Shown: positions 45,707 to 54,663, counted from the first letter of the stretch. The stretch is 64,000 nt of DNA from JASHUC01 sp963849095 (GCA_963849095.1 CAWKGA010000009.1:434001-498000), one strand, 5' to 3'. Notes: generated from the letters alone by a model not told the origin. Program-made: numbers and translations.

Positions 45707-47038
45707 GTGGAGGCCTCGCTGTGGTCTCGCTGCATCAGCGCGCTTGAAGCCGAGCTGCCGGAGCAGCAGTTCAACACGTGGGTGCGCCCGCTACAGGCCA
45801 TCGAGGGTGTCGGCGCGCTCAAGCTTCTCGCGCCGAACCGCTTCGTCGTCGATTGGGTCAACGCGAATCTCCTGCAGCGCCTCGGGGAGCTGTTGCGCGA
45901 GGCAGTGGGCGGCGCGCCGATCGTCACGGTGGAGGTCGGCTCCCGCGCCAAGGCCCACCCGCCGCCGCAGCCGGCTGCCCAGCAGATCAAGCCGCGACGC
46001 GCGGAGGGGATCGTGGTCGGTGCCCGCTTGAATCCGGATTTCTCGTTTGCGACGTTCGTCGAGGGGAAGAGCAATCAGCTCGCCAAGGCGGCCGCCCAGC
46101 AAGTCGGGGAGAATCCCGGCCGGGCTTATAACCCCCTGTTCCTCTACGGCGGTGTCGGTCTCGGCAAGACGCACCTGATGCACGCCGTCGCGCACCTCGT
46201 CAAGCAGCGGGACGCCGAGGCACGCGTCGCCTATGTGCATTCCGAGCGGTTCGTCGGCGACATGGTGCGCGCCTTGCAGCACAGCGCGATGAACGAGTTC
46301 AAGACCGCGTATCGCTCGCTCGATGCGCTCCTGATCGACGACATCCAGTTCTTCGCCGGCAAGGATCGCTCGCAGGAGGAGTTCTTCCACACCTTCAACG
46401 AGCTGCTCGAGGGGCAGCACCAGGTCATTCTCACCTGCGACCGTTATCCGAAGGAGGTGGGTGGCCTCGAGGAGCGTCTGCGGTCGCGGTTCGGGTCCGG
46501 CCTCACGGTGGCCATCGAGCCGCCGGAGCTCGAGACCTGCGTGGCAATCCTCTTGACGAAAGCGCAGGCGGCGAACGTTGCGCTTCCGGAGGAAGTCGCG
46601 TTCTTCATTGCCAAGCGCGTCCGCTCGAACGTCCGCGAGCTCGAGGGAGCGCTGCGCCGGGTGATTGCGAACGCGCGCTTCACCGGACACGCGATCACGC
46701 TCGAATTCGCGAAGGATGCGTTACGCGATCTCCTGCAATTGCAAGCAAAGCTCGTGACCATCGAGAACATTCAAAAGACGGTCGCGGACTACTACAAGGT
46801 CCGCATGGGGGATCTGCTGTCGAAGCGGCGCAACCGGTCCGTGGCGAGGCCGAGGCAGGTCGCGATGGCCCTCGCGAAGGAGCTCACGAGCCACAGCCTG
46901 CCGGAGATCGGCGACGCCTTCGGTGGCCGCGACCATACGACAGTGCTGCATGCGTGCAAGCGCATCAAGGAGCTACGCGGCTCCGAGCAGCGCGTGAGCG
47001 AGGACTACTCAAACCTGTTGAGAACTCTGACGGGTTGA
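45707..47038 (+). CDS. dnaA: Chromosomal replication initiator DnaA
   Basis: Replication initiator that binds DnaA boxes and melts oriC, 443 residues. Domain I is seen in WSRCISALEAELPEQQFNTWVRPLQA. Domain III AAA+ has Walker A GGVGLGKTHLM and Walker B DALLIDDIQFF. Domain IV has the signature GGRDHTTVLHACKRI. GTG 45707 is the start, with GGGAGG about ten bases upstream. The downstream spacer contains several DnaA-box-like sequences. Confidence 0.97.
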   Translation: MEASLWSRCISALEAELPEQQFNTWVRPLQAIEGVGALKLLAPNRFVVDWVNANLLQRLGELLREAVGGAPIVTVEVGSRAKAHPPPQPAAQQIKPRRAEGIVVGARLNPDFSFATFVEGKSNQLAKAAAQQVGENPGRAYNPLFLYGGVGLGKTHLMHAVAHLVKQRDAEARVAYVHSERFVGDMVRALQHSAMNEFKTAYRSLDALLIDDIQFFAGKDRSQEEFFHTFNELLEGQHQVILTCDRYPKEVGGLEERLRSRFGSGLTVAIEPPELETCVAILLTKAQAANVALPEEVAFFIAKRVRSNVRELEGALRRVIANARFTGHAITLEFAKDALRDLLQLQAKLVTIENIQKTVADYYKVRMGDLLSKRRNRSVARPRQVAMALAKELTSHSLPEIGDAFGGRDHTTVLHACKRIKELRGSEQRVSEDYSNLLRTLTG

Positions 47039-47260
47039 TGTGGATCACCTGGGGATAAATCGGCGGGGAAATCTACCCACAGGTGACGCACAGGCGTTCG
47101 GCAGGTCGCTCAGGGGTCCGTCAAGCGGGCGGACGCGGACAACCTCTTGATCGATTGGCCGTTGTCCGAGTTGTCCTCATATCCACAGGCTCTATAAGAT
47201 TCTACAATCATCCTTTCAAATCCTAAGACTTCAGAGACCAGTGGTCTCTCACGGCGCAAC
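47039..47260. other. Probable chromosomal replication origin (oriC)
   Basis: The 222-base dnaA-dnaN spacer carries DnaA-box-like 9-mers: TGTGGATCA at 47039 (reverse, one mismatch), TGGGGATAA at 47050 (reverse, one mismatch), CTACCCACA at 47073 (two mismatches) and ATATCCACA at 47179 (one mismatch). An AT-rich stretch follows at about 47190-47230, a candidate unwinding element. An inverted pair CGGACAAC (47136-47143)/GTTGTCCG (47161-47168) lies in the middle. Xanthomonads place oriC in this spacer. Confidence 0.7.
47233..47249. promoter_or_regulatory. Palindrome before dnaN
   Basis: AGAGACCA (47233-47240) and TGGTCTCT (47242-47249) form a perfect 8-bp inverted repeat around one base, ending 11 bases before the dnaN ATG. 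It overlaps the expected ribosome-binding region, so it could be an operator or a translational hairpin. Confidence 0.45.
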
Positions 47261-48358
47261 ATGAAAATCACGGCAGCTCGTGAAGATATCCTCGGCCCCC
47301 TGCAGAGCGTCATCGGCGTGGTCGAACGCCGCCAGACGATGCCCATCCTCGCGAACGTCCTCCTGTCCGCGCGCGAGAACCGCCTGAGCGTCACCGGAAC
47401 CGACCTCGAGGTGGAGCTCGTCGCCTCGCACGAAGTCACCGTGGAGCAACCGGGCGATGTCACGGTACCCGGCCGCAAGCTGCTCGATATTTTCAGAGCG
47501 TTGCCGGAGAAATCCCGCGTCAGCGTGACGACCGAAGGCGAGCGGGCGGTCTTGAGGGCGGGCCGCAGCCGATTCACGCTGTCGAGCTTGCCGGCCGCCG
47601 AGTTTCCGATCGTCGAGGAGATCAACGCCCAGCAGCATCTCTCGGTGTCCCGGAAAGCGCTGCGGGAACTGATCGACAAGACGCACTTTTCCATGGCGCA
47701 GCAGGACGTCCGGTACTACCTCAACGGCATGCTGCTCGAGACGGAAGGTGAGGTTCTGCGCGCCGTGGCCACCGACGGCCACCGGTTGGCGCTCTGCGAG
47801 ACACAGCTCGAGGCGCCCTCATCCTCGGCCCAGCAGGTCATCGTTCCGCGCAAGGGTGTTCTCGAGCTGCAGCGTATTCTCGTGGGCGATGGCAACCTGG
47901 AGGTCGGCGTAGGAACTAATCACATTCGCATCAATATCGGCGATATTCGACTCACTTCGAAGCTGATCGATGGCCGTTTTCCGGAGTATGCGCGCGTCCT
48001 GCCGGCCCGTCCGAGCAAGATCATCGAGGCAGACCGGGAGCTGCTCCGGCAATCCTTTCAGCGCACGGCGATCCTGTCCAACGAGAAGTACCGCGGCATC
48101 CGGCTCAGCCTGAAGCCCGGTATGCTGACCATCCAAGCGCACAATCCGGAGCAGGAGGAGGCGGAGGATCAGCTCGAGGTGACCTACGAGGGCGAAGAGC
48201 TCGAGATCGGGTTCAATGTCAGCTACCTCCTGGATGCTCTCGCTGCGCTCGACACCGATAAGGTCGAGATCGGACTCACCGACTCCAACAGCAGCTGCCT
48301 GGTCCGATCACCCGGAGCGGCCAGAGCGAGATACGTCGTTATGCCGATGAGGCTTTGA
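47261..48358 (+). CDS. dnaN: DNA polymerase III beta sliding clamp
   Basis: A 365-residue ring-forming processivity clamp. It has three topologically similar domains; recognisable stretches are MKITAAREDILGPLQSVIGVVERRQTMPILANVLL (shortened here as the N-terminal clamp domain), FTLSSLPAAEFP, ATDGHRLAL and the C-terminal VMPMRL peptide that binds clamp-interacting partners. The start ATG 47261 follows the palindrome. recF follows after about 50 bases. Confidence 0.97.
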   Translation: MKITAAREDILGPLQSVIGVVERRQTMPILANVLLSARENRLSVTGTDLEVELVASHEVTVEQPGDVTVPGRKLLDIFRALPEKSRVSVTTEGERAVLRAGRSRFTLSSLPAAEFPIVEEINAQQHLSVSRKALRELIDKTHFSMAQQDVRYYLNGMLLETEGEVLRAVATDGHRLALCETQLEAPSSSAQQVIVPRKGVLELQRILVGDGNLEVGVGTNHIRINIGDIRLTSKLIDGRFPEYARVLPARPSKIIEADRELLRQSFQRTAILSNEKYRGIRLSLKPGMLTIQAHNPEQEEAEDQLEVTYEGEELEIGFNVSYLLDALAALDTDKVEIGLTDSNSSCLVRSPGAARARYVVMPMRL

Positions 48359-48407
48359 TCCGAGGCCTCTCGCACGCAGCCGTTACTGCGTGCCCCCGGA
48401 GAGGCTC

Positions 48408-49463
48408 GTGAGTCTCGCGTTTATCTCCGCCGCCGACGTGCGGTGTCTCGAGAGCATCGAGCTCGATCTGCACCCCGGGCAGAACCTGATCTGGGGACCC
48501 AACGGTTCCGGCAAAACGTCGATCCTGGAAGCCATCTTTCTGCTCGGCCGGGGCCGGTCTTTCCGCACCCGCAGCACCGAGCGGGTGATTCGCCATGATC
48601 AGCCACAGCTCATCGTCTTCGGACGGACGGCGGCCCCCGAGAAAGCGCTTGGACTTCAGGCGGCGCGGGGTGCGCCGACGGTTGCCAAGGTGGGCGGTGC
48701 CTTCGTGTCGTCCCTGGCCGAGCTTTCCCAGGTGTTCCCGGTCCAGGTCATCGATCCCGGCGTACACAAGCTGGTGGAGGAGAGCGCTGCCAGGCGGCGG
48801 CGCTGGATGGACTGGGCAGTGTTCCACGTGGAACCAGGATTCATCCAGACCTGGACGCGCTATCACCGTGCGCTGCAGCAGAGGAATGCCGCTCTCCGTG
48901 ATGAGCCCAGCCAGGCGGCCGCCTGGGATCCCGAGCTGATCGGCCTCGGCGAGGCGCTCACGGAGTCCCGGCGCCGCTCGCTCGATCAGTTGCAGCCGCA
49001 CTGGCGCGAGACGATTGGGTCGCTGCTCGGTCGCGACGTCGAGCTCACCTACAGTCAGGGCTGGGCACGCGATTCCTCGCTGGCGGGTGCACTCCGGGTA
49101 TCCGCGCCGCGCGACGCGGCTCGGGGAGCGACCCACGTGGGTCCGCACAGGGCTGATGTGCAGCTTCGGCTCGATGGCCTTCCGGCCCGGGACGTGGCCT
49201 CACGAGGTCAGCAGAAGCTGATCGCGGTTGCGATGATCCTCGCGCAACTGAAGATGCTGCGGGATGGATTCGCGACGACGCCGGCGCTGCTACTGGACGA
49301 TCCGGCCGCGGAGCTCGACTCCGCGCACCTCTCGGCGTTCATCGACCAGGTCGTTCGCCTGAGATGCCAGCTCGTAGTCACCTCACTCGGCCCCGATGCG
49401 GCGATTTTCCCGGCACCGGACCGCGTGTTTCACGTGGAACAGGGGAGGGTCCGACCGGTATAA
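48408..49463 (+). CDS. recF: DNA replication and repair protein RecF
   Basis: SMC-like ATPase that loads RecA at single-strand gaps together with RecO and RecR. Walker A GPNGSGKT, the signature-like region ASRGQQKLIAVAMILAQL, and Walker B LLLDDPAAELD are present. GTG 48408 (MSLAFISAADVRCL) is chosen over GTG 48390 because GGAGAGG lies immediately before it and the family begins at this point; the product has 351 residues. gyrB follows after 27 bases. Confidence 0.95.
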   Translation: MSLAFISAADVRCLESIELDLHPGQNLIWGPNGSGKTSILEAIFLLGRGRSFRTRSTERVIRHDQPQLIVFGRTAAPEKALGLQAARGAPTVAKVGGAFVSSLAELSQVFPVQVIDPGVHKLVEESAARRRRWMDWAVFHVEPGFIQTWTRYHRALQQRNAALRDEPSQAAAWDPELIGLGEALTESRRRSLDQLQPHWRETIGSLLGRDVELTYSQGWARDSSLAGALRVSAPRDAARGATHVGPHRADVQLRLDGLPARDVASRGQQKLIAVAMILAQLKMLRDGFATTPALLLDDPAAELDSAHLSAFIDQVVRLRCQLVVTSLGPDAAIFPAPDRVFHVEQGRVRPV

Positions 49464-49490
49464 TGCCGTATCCCAAAACTGAGCGTTTTC

Positions 49491-51905
49491 ATGTCGCCTA
49501 ACAACGTCTACGATTCTAGTAAAATCAAAGTCTTAAAGGGGCTCGATGCCGTGCGCAAGCGCCCCGGGATGTATATCGGGGACACGGACGACGGGACCGG
49601 CCTGCACCACATGGTTTTTGAGGTCGTCGATAACTCGATCGACGAGTCCCTCGGGGGGTTTTGCGACCGGATCGTCGTGAAAATTCACGCCGACGAGTCC
49701 GTGACCGTCACCGATAACGGCCGGGGCATTCCGGTCAACATGCATCCGGAGGAGGGCCGCTCGGCGGCGGAGGTCATCATGACCATGCTGCACTCGGGCG
49801 CGAAGTTCGACGAGAGCTCCTACAAGGTCTCGGGCGGTCTCCACGGCGTCGGAGTCTCGGTCGTGAACGCGCTGTCCGACTACCTCCACCTCACCGTCTG
49901 CCGCGATGGGCACGTCTTCCGCCAGGAGTACCACCTGGGCGAGCCCCAGGCGCCGATCGCGACGATCGGCGACACCGAGGAGCGGGGCACGACCATCCGC
50001 TTTCGCCCGAGCGCGACGGTCTTCACCCACATCCAGTTCGACTACGAGGTGCTCGCGAAGCGCCTGCGCGAGCTGTCGTTCCTGAACTCCGGAGTCACGA
50101 TCGAGCTGGTCGACGAGCGAGAGAACAAGTCGGACGTCTTTCAACACGAGGGAGGCCTGCAGGCGTTCGTGACGTATTTGAATCGCACGCGCACGCCGAT
50201 CCACGAGTCGGTCCTGTGGTTCAGAACCCAGGAAGGGCCGGTCATCGTCGAGGTCGCGATGCAGTGGAACGACTCCTACCAGGAGAGCATGTACTGCTAC
50301 ACGAACAACATCCCGCAGAAGGATGGCGGAACGCATCTCGCGGGCTTTCGCAGCGCGCTCACGCGGACGTTGAACGACTACATCGAGAAGGAGATGTCGG
50401 GGAAGAAGGAAGTCCCGACGACGGGAGATGACGCGCGCGAGGGCCTGACGGCGATCCTCTCCGTGAAGCTTCCCGACCCGAAGTTCTCCTCGCAGACGAA
50501 GGACAAGCTCGTCTCCTCCGAGGTGAGAGGCATCGTCGAGTCGGTCGTCAACGCGAAGCTCGGAGAGTTCCTGCTCGAGCATCCGCAGGATGCGCGCGGG
50601 ATCGTCGCGAAGATCATCGAGGCGGCGCGCGCGCGCGAGGCTGCGCGCAAGGCGCGGGAGATGACCCGGCGCAAGGGCGCGCTCGATGTGGCCGGTCTCC
50701 CCGGAAAGCTCGCGGATTGCCAGGAGAAGGATCCGGCGCTCTCGGAGATCTTCATCGTCGAGGGCGACTCCGCCGGCGGCTCCGCCAAGCAGGGCCGGGA
50801 CCGCCGAACGCAGGCCATCCTGCCTCTCAAGGGCAAGATTTTGAACGTCGAGAAGGCGCGCTTCGACAAGATGCTGTCCTCCGCCGAGGTCGGCACGCTC
50901 ATCACGGCCCTCGGCTGCGGGATCGGCAAGGACGACTTCGACGTGGACCGGCTGCGGTATCACCGCATCATTCTCATGTGCGACGCCGACGTGGACGGCA
51001 GCCACATCCGGACGCTTCTGCTCACGTTCTTCTATCGCCAGATGCCGGTGCTCATCGAGCGCGGGCACATCTACATCGCCCAGCCACCGCTCTACAAGGT
51101 CAAGCGCGGGAAGCAGGAGCTCTACGTCAAGGACGAAGCCGAGCTCGACTCGGTGCTGCTCAATACGGCGATCGAGAACTCGGCTCTCCATGTCAACTCG
51201 GAGGCTCCGCCGCTGCAGGGATCGGGCCTCGAGATGCTGGCCCGGCGATACATGGAAGTGCAGGCGATCATCAAGCGCTGGTCGCGCCGTTACGACGACC
51301 GCCTGCTCGAGCAGCTCATCTATGCGCCCGAGGTGACGCCCGCCGATTTTGATCGGCTCGATTGGCTGCGCGGCTGGGTGACGGATTTGAATGCGAAGAT
51401 GAACGCGCTCGCCGATGGCACGCGAACCTATCGTGTGGCCGTGCGGGAGGCCGCGGACGGACACGCGGCGCGCATCATCATCCACAAGACCCAGCACGGC
51501 ACGCCGAGCCAGAAGTTTCTCCCGCGGGAATTCTTCGAGTCCGCGGAATATCAGCGCATCGCCGAGCTCGCCCGCACGCTGGCAGGTCTCATCGGGGAAG
51601 GCGCGTACGTCACGCGCGGCGCGGAGCGCCAGGATGTGGGCTCGTTCAAAGAAGCCATGAAGTGGCTCTTCGACCAGGCGCGCAAGGGCCAGACCATCCA
51701 GCGCTACAAGGGGCTCGGTGAGATGAATCCGGATCAGCTCTGGGACACGACCATCAATCCCGAGACGCGCCGCCTGATGCAGGTGCGCATCGAGGACGCC
51801 GTGACCGCCGACGATATCTTCACAACGCTGATGGGCGATCAGGTCGAGCCGCGGCGCGAGTTCATCGAGAAGAACGCCCTCTCTGTGGCAAACCTCGACA
51901 TCTGA
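49491..51905 (+). CDS. gyrB: DNA gyrase subunit B
   Basis: ATPase subunit of DNA gyrase, 804 residues. GHKL motifs: EVVDNSIDE (N/D for magnesium-ATP), DNGRGIPV, and GGLHGVGVSVVNALS. TOPRIM: EGDSAGGSAKQGRDR and the DADVDGSHIRTLLLTF acidic pair. The C-terminus has QRYKGLGEMNPDQLWDTT. Starts at ATG 49491. The stop is followed 45 bases later by a strong inverted repeat shared with a convergent gene. Confidence 0.97.
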   Translation: MSPNNVYDSSKIKVLKGLDAVRKRPGMYIGDTDDGTGLHHMVFEVVDNSIDESLGGFCDRIVVKIHADESVTVTDNGRGIPVNMHPEEGRSAAEVIMTMLHSGAKFDESSYKVSGGLHGVGVSVVNALSDYLHLTVCRDGHVFRQEYHLGEPQAPIATIGDTEERGTTIRFRPSATVFTHIQFDYEVLAKRLRELSFLNSGVTIELVDERENKSDVFQHEGGLQAFVTYLNRTRTPIHESVLWFRTQEGPVIVEVAMQWNDSYQESMYCYTNNIPQKDGGTHLAGFRSALTRTLNDYIEKEMSGKKEVPTTGDDAREGLTAILSVKLPDPKFSSQTKDKLVSSEVRGIVESVVNAKLGEFLLEHPQDARGIVAKIIEAARAREAARKAREMTRRKGALDVAGLPGKLADCQEKDPALSEIFIVEGDSAGGSAKQGRDRRTQAILPLKGKILNVEKARFDKMLSSAEVGTLITALGCGIGKDDFDVDRLRYHRIILMCDADVDGSHIRTLLLTFFYRQMPVLIERGHIYIAQPPLYKVKRGKQELYVKDEAELDSVLLNTAIENSALHVNSEAPPLQGSGLEMLARRYMEVQAIIKRWSRRYDDRLLEQLIYAPEVTPADFDRLDWLRGWVTDLNAKMNALADGTRTYRVAVREAADGHAARIIIHKTQHGTPSQKFLPREFFESAEYQRIAELARTLAGLIGEGAYVTRGAERQDVGSFKEAMKWLFDQARKGQTIQRYKGLGEMNPDQLWDTTINPETRRLMQVRIEDAVTADDIFTTLMGDQVEPRREFIEKNALSVANLDI

Positions 51906-51950
51906 AGAACCGCCACGCGCGTGCGTAGGGCGTGCGAGCACGGTGCGTGG

Positions 51951-52080
51951 AGCGCTGGGGAGAGGCCCCCGTTCCATCGCGTCGACACGCGCCCGAACGG
52001 GCGCCTCCTGAACTTCAGCTCCAGACGCGCCCTCCGGGCGCTCGTTCGACGCGATGGAACGGGGGCCTCTCCCCAGCGCT
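51951..52080. repeat. Perfect 35-bp inverted repeat with two nested hairpins
   Basis: 51951-51985 is the exact reverse complement of 52046-52080. The 60-base centre contains two more perfect hairpins: GCGCCCG/CGGGCGC at 51989-52004 and GCGCCC/GGGCGC at 52027-52041. Folded, it gives a long stem with two arms. It lies between convergent gyrB and the acyltransferase gene, so it can act as a bidirectional transcription barrier. The arm length far exceeds an ordinary terminator and there is no T-tract, so a MITE- or REP-like origin is also possible. Confidence 0.85.
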
Positions 52081-52100
52081 CCTCAGGCGCGTCAGATTCC

Positions 52101-52826
52101 TCAGGCCCGATCAAGAACCGGCGCGAGCCGCGCGACCTGCGCCTCGATCCAGCTCTGAGCCTCCTCGTTGATGTCCCGCGGGTCGCGGCCCGCGCATTCG
52201 ATCGGCGCGCCGATGACGACCCGGACGAGGCCGCGCCGCTTCCGCAGACCGCGCCGGGGCCAGAAATAGCCGGCGTTGTGAGCGACGGGGATGATCAGCT
52301 TTCCAGTCTCCGCGGCGAGTAGGGCGCCGCTCACGCCGTACTTTCGCGTCTCGCCGGCGGCCATGCGGGTGCCCTCGGGGAAGACGATGATCCAGTCGCC
52401 CTCGGACAGCCTCTGCTTGCCTTGCTCCACTACCTGACCCACTGCGATGCGGCCCGAGCCGCGGTCGATCGCGATGGCGTGCAGAAGCTTGATGGCCCAG
52501 CCGACCACCGGGATCCATTCCAGCTCCCGTTTGAGCACCCACACCTGGCGGGGAAAGATCACGTTCATGGCGATCGTCTCCCAGGAGGAGGAGTGCTTCC
52601 ACAGCGCGATGTGATTGTCACGGGGCAGGTGCTCCGCTCCCTCGACGACATGGGTGAGGCCGCAGGTCCATCGCAGCACCGCGAGCAGGACCCGCGCCCA
52701 GGTGCGCGCGAAGGCAGAGCGCCGCGGGAAGGGCAGGAGGGGCGCCACCGCCACGAACAGGATGGCGTAGAGGAAGGTCCAGACGAACAGGAAGGCCGTG
52801 AAGGCCATCGAACCGATGAGTTGCAT
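52101..52826 (-). CDS. 1-acyl-sn-glycerol-3-phosphate acyltransferase (PlsC family)
   Basis: A 241-residue membrane-associated acyltransferase of phospholipid synthesis. An N-terminal helix (AFTAFLFVWTFLYAILFVAVAPLL) precedes the catalytic motif region, here KHSSSWETI: H78 with E83 in place of the usual aspartate of HX4D. Motif III FPEGTR is near residue 150 and the following IIPVAHNAG block is normal. The E substitution occurs in a proteobacterial PlsC subgroup but deserves a check. It is convergent with gyrB across the long inverted repeat and divergent from glnA. Confidence 0.88.
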   Translation of the reverse strand: MQLIGSMAFTAFLFVWTFLYAILFVAVAPLLPFPRRSAFARTWARVLLAVLRWTCGLTHVVEGAEHLPRDNHIALWKHSSSWETIAMNVIFPRQVWVLKRELEWIPVVGWAIKLLHAIAIDRGSGRIAVGQVVEQGKQRLSEGDWIIVFPEGTRMAAGETRKYGVSGALLAAETGKLIIPVAHNAGYFWPRRGLRKRRGLVRVVIGAPIECAGRDPRDINEEAQSWIEAQVARLAPVLDRA

Positions 52827-52936
52827 GTCGAGCCGAGGTCGTGCTGGGGGCGCGCGGCGGCACGGCCGCAGGCATCATTTGCGTGATTCGCGCGAGTATA
52901 CCGGCCTTCCGGCGCACCGGGTCGGAGCTGAGCCGC

Positions 52937-52953
52937 TGCACAAATCTGGTGCG
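52937..52953. promoter_or_regulatory. Candidate NtrC-binding site upstream of glnA
   Basis: TGCACAAATCTGGTGCG is a 17-base dyad close to the NtrC consensus (TGCACC, five bases, GGTGCA), with mismatches at the sixth and last bases. It lies about 100 bases before the sigma-54 promoter, a usual enhancer distance. ntrB and ntrC are encoded just downstream. Confidence 0.55.
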
Positions 52954-53034
52954 TGACGCCGGGCGGATGCTCTAAGATAGAGCACAGGCATTGCAGTTCT
53001 CTCGCAAGTCCTTGATTTCTAAAGCGCACAAGTT

Positions 53035-53050
53035 TGGCACACCGGCTGCA
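53035..53050 (+). promoter_or_regulatory. Sigma-54 promoter of glnA
   Basis: TGGCACACCGGCTGCA matches the -24/-12 consensus (TGGCACG, four bases, TTGCW) with the essential GG and GC correctly spaced; the -12 element has CTGC instead of TTGC. It lies 50 bases before the glnA ATG. Predicted NtrC-activated transcription under nitrogen limitation. Confidence 0.7.
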
Positions 53051-53100
53051 AAGGCTCAACGCTCGACTGCGCGACGGGCAACCCCTATTTCGGAGGCGAT

Positions 53101-54510
53101 ATGACACCGAGCGATGTTCTGAAACTCATAAAAGAAAAGGAGGCCAAGTTCGCGGACCTCCGGTTTACGGATACCCGCGGCAAGGAGCAGCACGTCACCA
53201 TTCCGGCGCGGCTCATCGACGAGGAGTTCTTCCGCGAAGGCAAGATGTTCGACGGCTCGTCGATTGCCGGCTGGAAAGGCATTCAGGACTCGGACATGGT
53301 CCTGATGCCCGAGGCGGGTACCGCTGTCATCGATCCGTTCTTCGAGGAGACGACGGTCGATATCCGCTGCGACGTCCTGGAGCCGACGACGATGCAAGGC
53401 TATGGACGCTGTCCCCGGTCGCTCGCCAAGCGCGCCGAGGCGTACCTCAAGTCGACCGGCATCGCCGACAAGGCGCTCTTCGGGCCGGAGAACGAATTCT
53501 TCATCTTCGATAGCGTGCGCTCCGGCTCTGATATCCGCGGCTGCTTCTACGAGATCGATTCCGTACAAGGCAACTGGAACTCCGGCACGACGTACGTCGA
53601 GGGCAACAAAGGTCACCGTCCCGGCCTCAAGGGCGGCTACTTCCCGGTGCCTCCTGTCGACGGGTTCCAGGACATCCGCTCGGCCATGTGCCTCGCCATC
53701 GAGGAGATGGGGCTGAAGGTCGAGGTCCACCACCATGAGGTGGCGACCGGTGGACAGGCGGAGATCGGCGTCGGCCCAGGCGGTGTCGTCGAGAAGGGCG
53801 ACGCCGTGCAGATCATGAAGTACTGCGTGATGAACGTCGCCCAGAGCTACGGCAAGACCGCGACTTTCATGCCGAAGCCGCTCGTCGGCGACAACGGCAA
53901 CGGCATGCACGTGCACCAGTCGCTGCAGAAAGAGGGCAAGGCTCTGTTCGCCGGCGACAAGTACGGTGGGCTGTCGGAGCTCGCGCTGTACTACATCGGC
54001 GGCATCATCAAGCACGCGAAGGCGCTCAATGCGATCACCAATCCCGGCACGAACAGCTACAAGCGGCTGGTGCCGGGTTTCGAGGCGCCCGTGATGCTCG
54101 CCTATTCGGCCCGCAACCGCTCCGCCTCCATCCGCATACCGTGGGTGTCGAGCCCCAAGGCACGGCGCATCGAGGTGCGCTTCCCGGACGGGAACGCCAA
54201 CCCTTACTTCGCGTTCGCTGCCATGATGATGGCCGGTCTCGATGGGATCCAGAACAAGATCCATCCCGGTGACCCCGCCGACAAGGATCTCTACGATCTC
54301 GAGCCGGAGGAGGCCAAGCACATCCCGAGGGTGTGCCACTCGCTCGACATGGCTCTCGAGCACCTCGCCAAGGACCACGAATTCCTGACGCGCGGAGGGG
54401 TGTTCACGAACGACGTGCTCGATGCGTACGTCGATCTGAAGATGCAGGAAGTCACGAAGCTCAGGATGTCGACGCATCCCATCGAGCTGGAGATGTACTA
54501 CAGCTTGTGA
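53101..54510 (+). CDS. glnA: Glutamine synthetase type I
   Basis: Condenses ammonia and glutamate to glutamine using ATP, 469 residues, a dodecameric enzyme. Visible signatures: FDGSSIAGWKGIQDSDM, the GPENEFFIFD metal site, KGGYFPVPPVD, HHHEVATGGQAEIG, NGNGMHVHQSL and the NPGTNSYKRLVPGFEAP flap region. The adenylylation tyrosine is in KDLYDLEPEE. Upstream lie a sigma-54 promoter and an NtrC-like site; downstream is a strong hairpin, then DUF4124, ntrB and ntrC. This is the standard nitrogen-regulated block. Confidence 0.97.
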   Translation: MTPSDVLKLIKEKEAKFADLRFTDTRGKEQHVTIPARLIDEEFFREGKMFDGSSIAGWKGIQDSDMVLMPEAGTAVIDPFFEETTVDIRCDVLEPTTMQGYGRCPRSLAKRAEAYLKSTGIADKALFGPENEFFIFDSVRSGSDIRGCFYEIDSVQGNWNSGTTYVEGNKGHRPGLKGGYFPVPPVDGFQDIRSAMCLAIEEMGLKVEVHHHEVATGGQAEIGVGPGGVVEKGDAVQIMKYCVMNVAQSYGKTATFMPKPLVGDNGNGMHVHQSLQKEGKALFAGDKYGGLSELALYYIGGIIKHAKALNAITNPGTNSYKRLVPGFEAPVMLAYSARNRSASIRIPWVSSPKARRIEVRFPDGNANPYFAFAAMMMAGLDGIQNKIHPGDPADKDLYDLEPEEAKHIPRVCHSLDMALEHLAKDHEFLTRGGVFTNDVLDAYVDLKMQEVTKLRMSTHPIELEMYYSL

Positions 54511-54553
54511 GCCGGCTCGTCGTGCGCCTCAACGCTCCGCAGCCTCGCGCGGA

Positions 54554-54586
54554 CGGCGCTCTCCTCCCGAGCGGGGGAGAGCGCCG
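54554..54586 (+). terminator. Strong hairpin after glnA
   Basis: CGGCGCTCTCC (54554-54564) pairs with GGAGAGCGCCG (54576-54586), with additional CCC/GGG pairing in the loop and an outer CCGCAG/CTGCGG pair (54537-54542, 54587-54592). There is no T-tract. It probably separates glnA from the downstream ntr genes. Confidence 0.5.
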
Positions 54587-54663
54587 CTGCGGCCTGACGG
54601 AGTTCGCACCGCCGATACCGGCCATTTGGCGCTCCGCGAGCCCCCGGGCTATGCTCGGGCCGT

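Noticed and set aside
49533..51977. An 814-codon open frame opposite gyrB
   Set aside because: Shadow of gyrB; no start or ribosome-binding signal and no recognisable domain.
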